The position numbers were made by a program, and so were the translations under genes. Positions 24,955 through 33,519 of a stretch of 64,000 bases of DNA are shown here, in pieces (within the stretch, counting starts at the first letter, position 1; the number at the start of each line of letters is the position of its first letter). This DNA is from Nocardia shimofusensis NBRC 100134 (GTDB lineage: Bacteria > Actinomycetota > Actinomycetes > Mycobacteriales > Mycobacteriaceae): positions 124,001 to 188,000 of the forward strand of contig NZ_BDBT01000001.1 of assembly GCF_001613125.1 (NCBI RefSeq), written 5' to 3'. The notes beneath the pieces were generated by a model, which was not told the origin of the DNA, ran no database searches, and saw nothing but the letters and a program-made list of their open reading frames with translations.

Positions 24955-26358
24955 ATGACCGAACAGAGTGCAGCGCCGGCCAGCGGCGCCCGCCCGCTCC
25001 GCATCGCGATCGTGGGCGCCGGACCCGCCGGGATCTACGCCGCCGACGCGTTGATGAAGTCCGAAGCCGAGGTCAGCATCGACCTCTACGAACGCATGCC
25101 CGCGCCGTTCGGCCTGATCCGCTACGGCGTCGCACCCGACCACCCCCGCATCAAGGGCATCATCACCGCCCTGCACAAAGTGCTCGACAAAGACCAGGTC
25201 CGGCTCCTGGGCAACATCGACTACGGCACCGACATCACCCTCTCCGACCTGCGCCGCTTCTACGACGCGGTCATCTTCTCCACCGGCGCCAACGCCGACC
25301 GCGCCCTGAACATCCCCGGTATCGAGCTCGACGGTTCCTACGGCGCGGCCGACTTCGTGTCCTGGTACGACGGGCACCCCGACGTGCCGCGTTCCTGGCC
25401 GTTGGACGCGGAGAAGGTCGCCGTCCTCGGTGTCGGCAACGTCGCTTTGGACGTAGCGCGTGTGCTGGCCAAGACCGGTGACGAACTGCTGCCCACCGAG
25501 ATCCCCCCGAACGTCTACGAGGGGTTGAAGGCCAACAAGGCCCTCGAAGTCCACGTGTTCGGCCGACGCGGCCCCGCGCAGGCGAAGTTCACGCCGTTGG
25601 AGCTGCGCGAACTCGACCATTCCCCGAACATCGAGGTCATCGTCGATCCCGAGGACATCGACTACGACGAGGGCTCCGAAGCCGCCCGTAGGCATTCCAA
25701 GCAGGTCGACATGGTCGCCAATACCCTCGAACAGTGGGCCATCCGCGACCAAGGTGCTCGCCCGCACAAGCTGTTCCTGCACTTCTTCGAGTCCCCCGCC
25801 GAGATCGTCGGCGACGACAACGGCAAGGTCGTCGGCCTGCGCACCGAACGCACCCAGCTCGACGGCACCGGCAACGTCAAAGGCACCGGCGTGTTCAAAG
25901 ACTGGGACGTCCAAGCCGTCTACCGCGCCGTCGGATACCTGTCGCAGAACATCAGCGAGCTGCCCTTCGACGACCAGGCAGGCACCGTACCGAACGAGGC
26001 CGGTCGCGTGCTGGCCGACGAGAACGCCGACGGTGCGGGCCGCTACGTGCCCGCCACCTACGTCACCGGCTGGATCAAGCGCGGCCCGGTCGGTCTGATC
26101 GGCCACACCAAGGGCGACGCCAACGAGACCATCGCCTGCCTGCTCGACGACGCGCCGTCGTTCACCCCGGCCGAGAACCCGGACCCGCAGGCCGTGATCG
26201 ACTTCCTGGAGGGCAAGGGCCTGCCGTTCACCACCTGGGCCGGTTGGTACCGGCTGGACGCGCACGAGCGTTCGCTGGGCGAGCCGGAAGGCCGCGAGCG
26301 GGTCAAGGTCGTCGAGCGCGAGGACATGCTGCGCGCCAGCGAACCGAACAAGGTGTAG
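24955..26358 (+). CDS. fprA: NADPH-ferredoxin reductase (adrenodoxin reductase type)
   Basis: 467 residues. FAD-binding Rossmann motif IAIVGAGPAGIYAADAL at residues 17-33, FGLIRYGVAPDHPRIK, the NADP-binding motif VAVLGVGNVALDVARVLAKT, HVFGRRGPAQAKFTPLEL, and the C-terminal YVTGWIKRGPVGLIGHTKGDANET. Closely resembles mycobacterial FprA. It moves electrons from NADPH to ferredoxin for P450s, Fe-S assembly or redox stress. ATG 24955 is the natural start before the Rossmann strand. A palindrome at 24874-24887 hints at iron regulation. Confidence 0.95.
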   Translation: MTEQSAAPASGARPLRIAIVGAGPAGIYAADALMKSEAEVSIDLYERMPAPFGLIRYGVAPDHPRIKGIITALHKVLDKDQVRLLGNIDYGTDITLSDLRRFYDAVIFSTGANADRALNIPGIELDGSYGAADFVSWYDGHPDVPRSWPLDAEKVAVLGVGNVALDVARVLAKTGDELLPTEIPPNVYEGLKANKALEVHVFGRRGPAQAKFTPLELRELDHSPNIEVIVDPEDIDYDEGSEAARRHSKQVDMVANTLEQWAIRDQGARPHKLFLHFFESPAEIVGDDNGKVVGLRTERTQLDGTGNVKGTGVFKDWDVQAVYRAVGYLSQNISELPFDDQAGTVPNEAGRVLADENADGAGRYVPATYVTGWIKRGPVGLIGHTKGDANETIACLLDDAPSFTPAENPDPQAVIDFLEGKGLPFTTWAGWYRLDAHERSLGEPEGRERVKVVEREDMLRASEPNKV

Positions 26359-26378
26359 GACTTTTCCGAATCATCCTG

Positions 26379-26405
26379 AAGAGGGGCGCGGCATGCGCCC
26401 CTCTT
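26379..26405 (+). terminator. Hairpin terminator after fprA
   Basis: Perfect 11-bp stem (AAGAGGGGCGC at 26379-26389 with 26395-26405) and a GGCAT loop, 20 bp after the fprA stop; the second arm ends in CTCTT. Confidence 0.85.
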
Positions 26406-26477
26406 CCATGTCCGCTCGCGGTCGTCTCCCGATGGGACGGGTGCGACAGCGACGCGATCTCGAGGCATTCTGTACAA

Positions 26478-27344
26478 GTGTTCGACGCACATGTCCACAT
26501 CATCGATCCGCGGTTTCCGCTGACCGAGAACGAGGGCTACCTGCCCGAGCCGTACACCATCGCCGACTATCGAAAGCGGATGGCGCGCTTCGACGTCCAG
26601 GGCGGAGCCGTGGTCAGCGCGTCGTTCCAGGGCACCGATCAGGCCTATCTCAAGGCGGCGCTGGCCGAACTGGGCGAGAACTGGGTCGGGGTGACCCGCC
26701 TGGACCTCGACGCAGGCGACGACGAGATCGTCGAACTGGACCGCGTCGGCGTGCGCGCGCTGCGCTTCAACCTCAAGCGGGCCGCCACCGACATCACCGG
26801 CATGACCGTCCAGGCGCTGCGCGCCCACGAACTGGCGGGCTGGCACGTCGAGGTCTACGTGGACGGGCAGATGCTCGCCTCGCTGCAACCGGTGATCACC
26901 AAGCTGCCCGCGCTCTCGGTCGACCATCTCGGCATGTCCGAGGAGGGCCTGCCCTACCTGCTCGACCTCGTCGACCGGGGCGCGCGGGTGAAGGCGACCG
27001 GTTTCGGCCGGGTGTCGATGAACGTGGCCGACACGCTGCGCCGCATCCACGCGGTCAATCCCCAGGCGCTCATGTTCGGCAGCGACCTGCCGGGCACCAG
27101 GGCGGGCCGCCCGTTCCGCGACTCGGACGTGGACCTGCTCTGCGATGTGGTCGGCGCGGACATGCACGCCGTGCTCGAGGACAACGCCCGCGCGTTCTAC
27201 CGCCTGCCCGCCAGGCAGCGCCCCGAGTTCGACGACCCCGACCCGACACTGCCGCTGCCCGCGACCGAGGCGGTGGGGCCGATCCGGCGCGAACCCCCGC
27301 AGGAACCGGCCGACACCATCCCGTTCGGCGCGATCGAGCGCTGA
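26478..27344 (+). CDS. Amidohydrolase family 2 (metal-dependent hydrolase)
   Basis: 288 residues from GTG 26478, so that the metal motif MFDAHVHIIDPRFPLTENEG is at the very N-terminus, as usual in the family. HxH (His5, His7), a later VDHLGMSEEG histidine and the final metal Asp in MFGSDLPGTRAGRPF are visible. Family 2 members are decarboxylases, lactonases or dihydroorotase-like enzymes. The start has no ribosome site and is probably leaderless. It converges on the LysE gene with a 6-bp gap. Confidence 0.87.
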   Translation: MFDAHVHIIDPRFPLTENEGYLPEPYTIADYRKRMARFDVQGGAVVSASFQGTDQAYLKAALAELGENWVGVTRLDLDAGDDEIVELDRVGVRALRFNLKRAATDITGMTVQALRAHELAGWHVEVYVDGQMLASLQPVITKLPALSVDHLGMSEEGLPYLLDLVDRGARVKATGFGRVSMNVADTLRRIHAVNPQALMFGSDLPGTRAGRPFRDSDVDLLCDVVGADMHAVLEDNARAFYRLPARQRPEFDDPDPTLPLPATEAVGPIRREPPQEPADTIPFGAIER

Positions 27345-27350
27345 CCGGGC

Positions 27351-27995
27351 TCAGTCCTTGCGACCGGTGAGGGCGAGGGAAGCACCGAGCCCGATCAATA
27401 CCAGCCCGCCCGCTCCGCCCACCGCGGCCAGGCGGCGAGGGGTGCCGGCCAGCCAGGCACGCGCGGTCCCCGCGGCCAGCGCCCACCCCGAGTCGCAGAA
27501 CAGGGCGAATGCCGGGATACACAGGCCGAGCACCAGAACCTGCCCGGTCACCGCACCCCGGCCGGGGTCGACCACTTGCGGGAGCAGCGCGGTCAGAAAG
27601 ACGATCGACTTGGGGTTGGCCACACCGACGACGAATCCGTCACGCAGCACCCGCCTCGTGGTGAAGGCGGGTGCCACCCCGTCGGTCCCCAGCACGCCGG
27701 CCAACTCCGCGCGCTGCCGAATCGCCTGTATCCCCAGGTAGACCAGATACAGCGCGCCCGCCAGTTTGATCGCGGTGAACACCGTCGCCGACGCCGTCAC
27801 CACCGCACCCAGCCCGAACGCGACGGCGACGACCTGCGCATACACCCCCGCCGAGTTGCCCACGACCGTCAGCAGCGCGGCACGCCGCCCGACCGTGAGC
27901 GCCCGCCCGATCGTGAACAGCACACTCGGCCCCGGCAGCGCCACCATCACGAACGCCAGCCCCGCGAAGGTCACCCACTGCGACCACGTCACCAT
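27351..27995 (-). CDS. LysE family exporter (RhtB-like)
   Basis: 214 residues from ATG 27995. LysE/RhtB features: FAGLAFVMVALPGPSVLFTIGRALTVGRRAAL (the PGP motif in TM1), AIKLAGALYLVYLGIQAIR, and GFVVGVANPKSIVFLTALLPQ. About six membrane segments. Probably exports an amino acid or related small molecule. No ribosome site; the in-frame GTG at 27992 is an alternative start. Confidence 0.9.
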   Translation of the reverse strand: MVTWSQWVTFAGLAFVMVALPGPSVLFTIGRALTVGRRAALLTVVGNSAGVYAQVVAVAFGLGAVVTASATVFTAIKLAGALYLVYLGIQAIRQRAELAGVLGTDGVAPAFTTRRVLRDGFVVGVANPKSIVFLTALLPQVVDPGRGAVTGQVLVLGLCIPAFALFCDSGWALAAGTARAWLAGTPRRLAAVGGAGGLVLIGLGASLALTGRKD

Positions 27996-28087
27996 GCGGG
28001 GCAACGGTATGCGCCGATCCGCCGACCGGCAACAGACTTTCCCCGGCCGACCGCGCGGTCTTCGTCCGATCCGAGAAGCGGCGGGCT

Positions 28088-28570
28088 CTACACCGCGATG
28101 GCCCCCACCACCCACACAGCGGTAGCCAGCAGCGCACCGGCGAGTTCGATCAGGATCGACAGGCCCACGCCCTTGAGGGCGTGCACGGTGAAGGTCCACG
28201 CCTGCTTGCTGTCGCTCAGCCGTTCCAGTTCGCTGAGGTAGACGCCGAGGACGAAGCCGGCGAACAAACCGACCACGGGGATCACGAAGAAACCGACGAT
28301 GGCCAGTGCCCCGCCGAGGAACAGTGCCCGGTTGGGCACCCCGGCTTCCTTCATATTGCGGCCCGGCCACATGTACTTGATCACCCCGGAGACCACGAGC
28401 AGCACGGTGGTGATCGCGAAGACCACCCACGCCGTGGTCCCGCCGGTCATGATCGCCCAGACCAGGATCGCGCCGAAGATCGCGAGCACGCCCGGCAGCA
28501 CCGGCACGACGATGCCCACCAATCCGACCAGGATCACCAGGCCGACAACGATTTCGCCCCACACACTCAC
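28088..28570 (-). CDS. DUF456 domain membrane protein
   Basis: 160 residues from GTG 28570, with GGAGGG 8 nt upstream. Hydrophobic, with the DUF456 pattern: a first helix IVVGLVILVGLVGIVVPVLPG, ILVWAIMTGGTTAWVVFAI, the central loop IKYMWPGRNMKEAGVPNRAL, and glycine-rich helices (GFFVIPVVGLFAGFVLGVYLSEL). Function unknown. It is divergent from the racemase gene. Confidence 0.88.
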   Translation of the reverse strand: MSVWGEIVVGLVILVGLVGIVVPVLPGVLAIFGAILVWAIMTGGTTAWVVFAITTVLLVVSGVIKYMWPGRNMKEAGVPNRALFLGGALAIVGFFVIPVVGLFAGFVLGVYLSELERLSDSKQAWTFTVHALKGVGLSILIELAGALLATAVWVVGAIAV

Positions 28571-28760
28571 GTTCGAATCCCTCCGTCCGCCCGCTGTCGC
28601 GCGCCGCACGGATTCTCGCCCATCGCGCTGTCATACGCACGCGGGGCAGGGCCTGCGCGAGGCGCAGTTATTGTCATACTGTCAATACAGCTCGCCGGGC
28701 CGCTCCGGCGAGAGGCACCGGCTGCCGGTGACCTGGATCAACGACGAACCGAGGTAAGGC

Positions 28761-29861
28761 GTGAGCACTTCATCCACCGCCACCAAGCAGGGCCCGCTCG
28801 CGGGCATCCGAGTTGTCGAGCTGGCAGGCATCGGCCCCGGCCCGCACGCGGCGCTGCTGCTGGCCGACCTGGGCGCCGACGTGGTGCGCGTCCAGCGGCC
28901 CGGCCAGTTCCCCGGCCTGATGGAGCGCCCGCAGTGGCGCGGCCGCACGATCGTCGAGGCCAACCTCAAGGACCCCGCCGACATCGAGAAGGTACTGCGC
29001 CTGATCGACAAGGCCGACGTGCTGATCGAAGGCTTCCGTCCCGGCGTCACCGAGCGCATGGGTCTGGGCCCCGAGGAGACGCTGGCCCGCAACCCGCGCC
29101 TGGTGTACGGCCGGATGACCGGCTGGGGCCAGCACGGCCCGCTGGCCGATCGGGCAGGCCACGACATCAACTACATCTCGCTCACCGGCGTGCTCAACGC
29201 CATCGGCCGCAAGGGTGAGCGGCCGGTGCCGCCGCTGAACATGGTCGGCGACTTCGGCGGCGGCTCGATGTTCCTGGTGTTCGGCATCCTCGCGGCGCTG
29301 GTGGAACGCCAGAGCTCGGGCGAGGGCCAGGTCGTCGACGCCGCGATGGTCGACGGCGCGCTGGCGCTCTCGCACATGATCTGGGGCATGCGCGGCGTCG
29401 GCCTGTGGTCCGACGAGCGCGGCACCAACCTGCTCGACACCGGCATGGCGTTCTACGACACCTACGAGACCGCCGACGGCAGGTACATGGCCGTGGGCGC
29501 GATCGAGCCGCAGTTCTACGCCGAACTGCTGAAGGGCCTCGAGCTCGATCCGGCGGACCTGCCCGCCCAGATCGACCCGAGCGCCCAGGACGACCTGCGC
29601 AAGCTGTTCACCGAGAAGTTCAAGACCAAGACCCGCGACGAGTGGGCCGAGATCTTCGCCGGCACCGACGCCTGCACCACCCCTGTGCTCACGCTGAGCG
29701 AGGCCACCGAGAACGAGCACATCGTCGCGCGCACCGGCCTGGTGGAGATCGACGGCGTCGTGCAGCACGCGCCCGCCCCGCGCTTCTCGCGCACCCCGGC
29801 GGCCGTGCCGACACCGCCGCCGAACGAGGGCACCCCGATCGAAACCGTCTGGGCGGACTGA
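28761..29861 (+). CDS. mcr: Alpha-methylacyl-CoA racemase (CaiB/BaiF family)
   Basis: 366 residues from GTG 28761. Closely resembles M. tuberculosis MCR. N-terminal [20 protein letters not shown], then the catalytic residues known for MCR: His in [12 protein letters not shown], Asp in [11 protein letters not shown], and Glu in [13 protein letters not shown]. Racemises the 2-methyl centre of branched acyl-CoAs for beta-oxidation (pristanate- and sterol-side-chain-type substrates). A long hairpin follows the gene. Confidence 0.93.
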   Translation: MSTSSTATKQGPLAGIRVVELAGIGPGPHAALLLADLGADVVRVQRPGQFPGLMERPQWRGRTIVEANLKDPADIEKVLRLIDKADVLIEGFRPGVTERMGLGPEETLARNPRLVYGRMTGWGQHGPLADRAGHDINYISLTGVLNAIGRKGERPVPPLNMVGDFGGGSMFLVFGILAALVERQSSGEGQVVDAAMVDGALALSHMIWGMRGVGLWSDERGTNLLDTGMAFYDTYETADGRYMAVGAIEPQFYAELLKGLELDPADLPAQIDPSAQDDLRKLFTEKFKTKTRDEWAEIFAGTDACTTPVLTLSEATENEHIVARTGLVEIDGVVQHAPAPRFSRTPAAVPTPPPNEGTPIETVWAD

Positions 29862-29874
29862 GATCCGGCGCTAC

Positions 29875-29909
29875 GGCCCCACGCGCGACCGCCGGTCGCG
29901 CGCGGGGCC
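29875..29909 (+). terminator. Hairpin terminator after mcr
   Basis: 16-bp arms with a single mismatch (29875-29890 and 29894-29909; GGCCCCACGCGCGACC) and a 3-nt loop, 13 bp after the stop. Its 3' arm runs into the tandem repeat. Confidence 0.7.
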
Positions 29910-29985
29910 GTTCGCATTCTCCGGGGCCGATCACGTTCTCCGGGGCCGTTCGCATTCTCCGGGGCCGTTCGCATTCTCCGGGCCG
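29904..29985. repeat. 19-bp tandem repeat, about 4.3 copies
   Basis: Unit GGGGCCGTTCGCATTCTCC at 29904-29922, 29923-29941 (three changes), 29942-29960 and 29961-29979, then a partial copy. The period is not a multiple of three, so it is noncoding. It separates the convergent mcr and MocR genes. Confidence 0.9.
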
Positions 29986-30061
29986 CGGTTGCGTGGACGC
30001 GGCGCGCCGAGCGGTCGCGCGACCGACGACTCGGCGGACCGCAGGTCGGCGGGCCGGGCGT

Positions 30062-31567
30062 TCAGCGCACGGAGAGGTTCAACGGGTCGAGCGGTTGCGC
30101 GGCACGCGGAGTGAGCGCGGCATAGGCCGACGCGATCGACTCGACCGCCAGGCGCAGTTCCGCCTCACGGTGGGTGTAGGGCAGGCGCACGAAGCGCTCG
30201 AACGCGCCTTGGACACCGAAACGCGGTCCGGCGGCGAGCAATACGCCGTGATTGGGTGCGGTGGCGGCCAGCGCGGTGGAGACCGGCGCGGGCAGTTGCG
30301 CCCAGACCGACATGCCGCCCGCACCGGGCTGCACCTTCCAGTCCGGCAGTTCCCCGGCGAGGGCGTCCAGCAAGGCGGCGCGCTGGGCGCGAAGCTGTTC
30401 GCGGCGGCGGGCCAGGGCCTCGTCGGCGTGTTCGAGCAGGTGGACGGTGGCGAGCTGGTCCATCACCGGCGTGCCGAGGTCGACGGTGGCACGGCTGCCC
30501 AGCAGCCTGGTGATCAGCGACGTGCCCGCGCGGATCCAACCGACCCGCAGGCCGCCCCAGAACGACTTCGAGGCCGAGCCGATGGTGACGATCTCGCTGC
30601 CCTTGCCGAACACGGCCACCGGGGGCGGCATGGTCTCGGTGTGCGGGTCGAGGCCGAGATCGACCATGGACTCGTCGACGATGATCGTCATGCGGGTCTC
30701 GCGGGCGATGGCGGCCAGTTCGGCGCGGCCCTCGCCGTCGAGCATCATCCCGGTGGGGTTGTTGAAGTCGGGGACCAGGTAGGCCAGGGTCGCGGCGGTC
30801 TGCCGGGCGGCGCTGCGGACGCCGTCGAGATCCCAACCGGCGGAGGGATTCTCGAGCAACAACGGCACCGGGACGGGGCGGGCGCCGACATCGCGGATGG
30901 CCTCGATGGCGTTCGGGTAGGTGGGGTGTTCGATGAGCACCCGGGCAGCCGGGGCGGCGAGCACGTTGAGCAGCAGACGCAGGCCGTGCTGGGCGCCGAG
31001 AGTGATGAGGATCTGGTCGGGATCGGTGGGCAGGCCGCGGGCGGTGTAGCGGCGGGCGACGGCTTCACGCAGGGCGAGCATGCCGACCGGGTCCATGCCG
31101 TGCGTACCCAGGTAGGTCGGCAGACGTTGCAGGGCATCGGAGTACGCGTTCTCGATGCCCTCCGGGGCAGTCATGGCGGCATAGGTGAGGTCGACGGTGG
31201 TCGGCTCCGGTTGCATGATCGTGGCGAGGATGCCCCGCGAGGCCCTGGTGCCGTCGCTCGGCACGCTGGGCGGCAGTGCCACGGTGGAACGGGACCCCTG
31301 CCTGCTGATCAGGTAGCCGTGTTCGCGCAGCAGGGCGTAGGTCGAGGTGATGGTGGTGCGGCTGACGCCGAGGGTGGCGGCCAGATCGCGCTCGCTGGGC
31401 AGCGCGACACCGAGCGGGGCGCGACCGTCGTGGATGAGCAGCCGGATGCCCTCGGCCAGCGCCAGGTAGGCGGGCCTGCCGCGGTGCGCGGTCTCCTCCG
31501 CGCCCACCGTCCGCCAGTTGCCCAGGTCGCGCGCCAGTCCGGCCGCACCGATCACTCGAGTCGCCAT
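30062..31567 (-). CDS. MocR-type regulator (GntR HTH fused to aminotransferase-like domain)
   Basis: 501 residues. GntR HTH: PAYLALAEGIRLLIHDGRAP, then GVALPSERDLAATLGVSRTTITSTYALLREHGYL. Fold-type I aminotransferase domain: LITLGAQHGLRLLLNVLA, VPDFNNPTGMM, IVDESMVDLGLD, and the PLP-lysine segment IGSASKSFWGGLRVGW. MocR proteins sense PLP or amino-acid adducts. The usual YczE-type membrane partner is not next to it. ATG 31567 follows AATACT by 7 nt on the minus strand, so the mRNA may be leaderless. Confidence 0.92.
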   Translation of the reverse strand: MATRVIGAAGLARDLGNWRTVGAEETAHRGRPAYLALAEGIRLLIHDGRAPLGVALPSERDLAATLGVSRTTITSTYALLREHGYLISRQGSRSTVALPPSVPSDGTRASRGILATIMQPEPTTVDLTYAAMTAPEGIENAYSDALQRLPTYLGTHGMDPVGMLALREAVARRYTARGLPTDPDQILITLGAQHGLRLLLNVLAAPAARVLIEHPTYPNAIEAIRDVGARPVPVPLLLENPSAGWDLDGVRSAARQTAATLAYLVPDFNNPTGMMLDGEGRAELAAIARETRMTIIVDESMVDLGLDPHTETMPPPVAVFGKGSEIVTIGSASKSFWGGLRVGWIRAGTSLITRLLGSRATVDLGTPVMDQLATVHLLEHADEALARRREQLRAQRAALLDALAGELPDWKVQPGAGGMSVWAQLPAPVSTALAATAPNHGVLLAAGPRFGVQGAFERFVRLPYTHREAELRLAVESIASAYAALTPRAAQPLDPLNLSVR

Positions 31568-31628
31568 AGAGTCCAGTATTCGGGTAGTGGATATTCAAAA
31601 GCAAGGCCAGTGGCCCGACCCTGAAGGG

Positions 31629-31841
31629 ATGACCACTCTGCTGCCGCTGCTGATCGCCCTCGCCGTCACCGTTCTCGCCTACCGAGCCGTCCGCCGCGAG
31701 CCGGTCGCCTCCAGGGTGCACGCGCAGTTCCGCGCGATCGGCGCGCACCGCGACGCCGATCCCGGATTCTATGATCACCAGCGACAATTGCGGGACATCA
31801 CGGCCGCGCGCATACACGACGAAGACCGCGAGGCCGCCTGA
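31629..31841 (+). CDS. Small membrane-anchored hypothetical protein
   Basis: 70 residues from ATG 31629 (or 84 from GTG 31587). One N-terminal membrane helix (MTTLLPLLIALAVTVLAYRA) is followed by a charged cytosolic tail ending ITAARIHDEDREAA. GAAGGG abuts the ATG, which is poor spacing. Not recognised. It is divergent from the MocR gene and followed by an exceptionally strong hairpin. Confidence 0.55.
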   Translation: MTTLLPLLIALAVTVLAYRAVRREPVASRVHAQFRAIGAHRDADPGFYDHQRQLRDITAARIHDEDREAA

Positions 31842-31908
31842 TCCGCATGCGGTGGCAGCACGAAGCTCCGATCGTTCGTCAGCCCGCGCCGCGCCGATGC
31901 GCGGCCGA

Positions 31909-31952
31909 GAACCAGTCCAGTCCAGTGGCGAAAAACTGGACTGGACTGGTTC
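31909..31952. terminator. 18-bp perfect hairpin between the small membrane gene and the alkyltransferase gene
   Basis: Arms 31909-31926 and 31935-31952 are perfectly complementary and include three CCAGT steps; the loop is GGCGAAAA. It lies 68 bp after the small gene's stop and 54 bp before the next start, so it could terminate the former or regulate the latter. Confidence 0.65.
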
Positions 31953-32006
31953 GCAGATCTCTACTGCCTCGAGCTCGGTGTCGGCCCCCGGGTGCACACT
32001 GGTCCT

Positions 32007-32642
32007 ATGAGTGCCCCCGCCCGCCGGACCGAGGCCGCACGGTCCGAACGCGCACGGTCTGAACGCGCACGGTCCGAACGCGCACGGTCGGAGGCCGCGT
32101 TGCCGGACCAGGCGCGGGCCGACACCGCGCTGTTCCAGACGGCGATCGGCGTCTGCGCCATCAGCTGGCGTGCGGATGCCGTGGTGGGGTTCCGGTTGCC
32201 GGAGGCCGATCCGGGCGCCGCGCGCGAGCGGCTGCGGCGGGCGGACATCACCGAAGCCGAGCCGACCGAGGTGATCCGCGCGGCGATCGACGGCGTCCGC
32301 GCCCACCTCGCGGGCGAACCGGACGATCTGCGCTGGATCCGGCTGGACCTGGCAGGCCTGCCGGACTTCCACCGCACGGTCTACGAGATCACCCGCGCCA
32401 TCGACCCCGGCCACACCCTCAGCTACGGGCAGGTCGCCGAACGCGCCGGGCTGCCGGGAGCGGCGCAGGCGGTCGGGCAGGCGCTGGGCCGCAATCCGAT
32501 CCCACTGATCATCCCGTGCCATCGTGTGCTCGCCGCCGACCACGCGCTGCACGGATTCTCCGCACCCGGCGGAATCGGCACGAAGGCGCGATTGCTCGAG
32601 ATCGAGCGCACACCGGGTTTCGGCGAGCCGACGCTCTTCTGA
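32007..32642 (+). CDS. Methylated-DNA-protein cysteine methyltransferase (Ogt/MGMT family)
   Basis: 211 residues from ATG 32007 (GTG 31992 is possible). Methyltransferase domain: FHRTVYEITRAIDPGHTLSYG, QVAERAGLPGAAQAVGQALG, then the acceptor site PLIIPCHRVLAADHALHGFS with the PCHRV cysteine, so it is a true suicide alkyl acceptor and not an ATL. The N-terminal half is the weakly conserved Ogt N-domain. The extreme N-terminus is a low-complexity run of SERAR pentads from a 15-bp DNA repeat. Confidence 0.9.
   Translation: MSAPARRTEAARSERARSERARSERARSEAALPDQARADTALFQTAIGVCAISWRADAVVGFRLPEADPGAARERLRRADITEAEPTEVIRAAIDGVRAHLAGEPDDLRWIRLDLAGLPDFHRTVYEITRAIDPGHTLSYGQVAERAGLPGAAQAVGQALGRNPIPLIIPCHRVLAADHALHGFSAPGGIGTKARLLEIERTPGFGEPTLF
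32041..32085. repeat. 15-bp in-frame tandem repeat in the alkyltransferase gene
   Basis: GGT(C/T)(C/T)GAACGCGCAC occurs three times with a partial fourth, encoding SERAR pentads near the N-terminus. Copy number could vary without breaking the frame. Confidence 0.85.
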
Positions 32643-32829
32643 GCGCGCCGGGGCGTTGCGCGCCGAGACCCGTGCGACGGCACCCACCCGCCCGGCCTGA
32701 TCCCGCCCAACGGCACGGTCGGCGGCCACGATGACGGTCTGGGTTACGATCCGGCAATCCGGGCAGCCGGATATCCGTCCGTATCGTCGGACACCGGATC
32801 CGATCGATCATCAGATAGCAGGAACGCGC

Positions 32830-33459
32830 GTGCAGATCATCTTCGACGACATCGACGCCGCCGAAATCGACCGCCGTATCGCGCTGTACGGCCCGCTCAC
32901 GCAGGCCGTGCGGGAGCTCGTGGACGCGACCATTCGCACCGAGGCCGACGAGGACACCATTCGCGATGTCGAGGCGACCATCCGCGTAGCGACCGCGCGG
33001 TTGCGTGAGAAGCAGATCGAGGGCTCCTTCGGCGCCAGGTACACCGCCGACGGGACCGTGATGTCGTGGGGCAACGCGGCGGTGGGCGTGCGCAATCCGA
33101 TCGCGCCGCCGATGGTCGTCGAACGGGACGACACGGGGCTGCACTGGGCCGAGATCACCCTGGGGGCCGCCTACGAAGGGCCGCCCGGGCTGGTCCACGG
33201 TGGGGTCACCGCGCTGCTCCTCGACCAGATCCTCGGCCATGCCGCGGCCGTCGACGGCAAGCCATCCTTCACCGGAACCCTCACGCTGCGCTACCGGAGG
33301 CCGACGCCCCTGGGGAAGGTCCGCGCCGAGGCGCGCGTCGACCGTGTCGAAGGAGTCAAGACCTTCGTCGTCGGTTCCCTGTCGACCGCCGACGGACTCA
33401 CTGTCGAGGCCGATGGCGTCTTCATTCAGCCGGCCTGGGTACGCGACCGGGCCGAATGA
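32830..33459 (+). CDS. PaaI-type hotdog thioesterase family protein
   Basis: 209 residues from GTG 32830, with AGGAA 6-7 nt upstream; the open frame before it has no support. The C-terminal hotdog domain carries the PaaI-like motif GPPGLVHGGVTALLLDQILGHAAA, then PSFTGTLTLRYRRPTPLG and a FVVGSLSTADGLTVEADGVF-like closing strand. The N-terminal 80 residues are helical and acidic. Probably hydrolyses an acyl-CoA thioester. Confidence 0.85.
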   Translation: MQIIFDDIDAAEIDRRIALYGPLTQAVRELVDATIRTEADEDTIRDVEATIRVATARLREKQIEGSFGARYTADGTVMSWGNAAVGVRNPIAPPMVVERDDTGLHWAEITLGAAYEGPPGLVHGGVTALLLDQILGHAAAVDGKPSFTGTLTLRYRRPTPLGKVRAEARVDRVEGVKTFVVGSLSTADGLTVEADGVFIQPAWVRDRAE

Positions 33460-33519
33460 TCGGAGCGGCCCCGCCGGACCCAGCCGCCCGACGACGGCCG
33501 GGAACAGGGTTTCGGCAGC

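Noticed and set aside
28671..28686. CATACTGTCAA upstream of mcr matches part of the MarR box at 4792-4802
   Set aside because: Only one TGTCA half-site is present; the TGACA partner at the required spacing is TATTG, so this is not a full operator.
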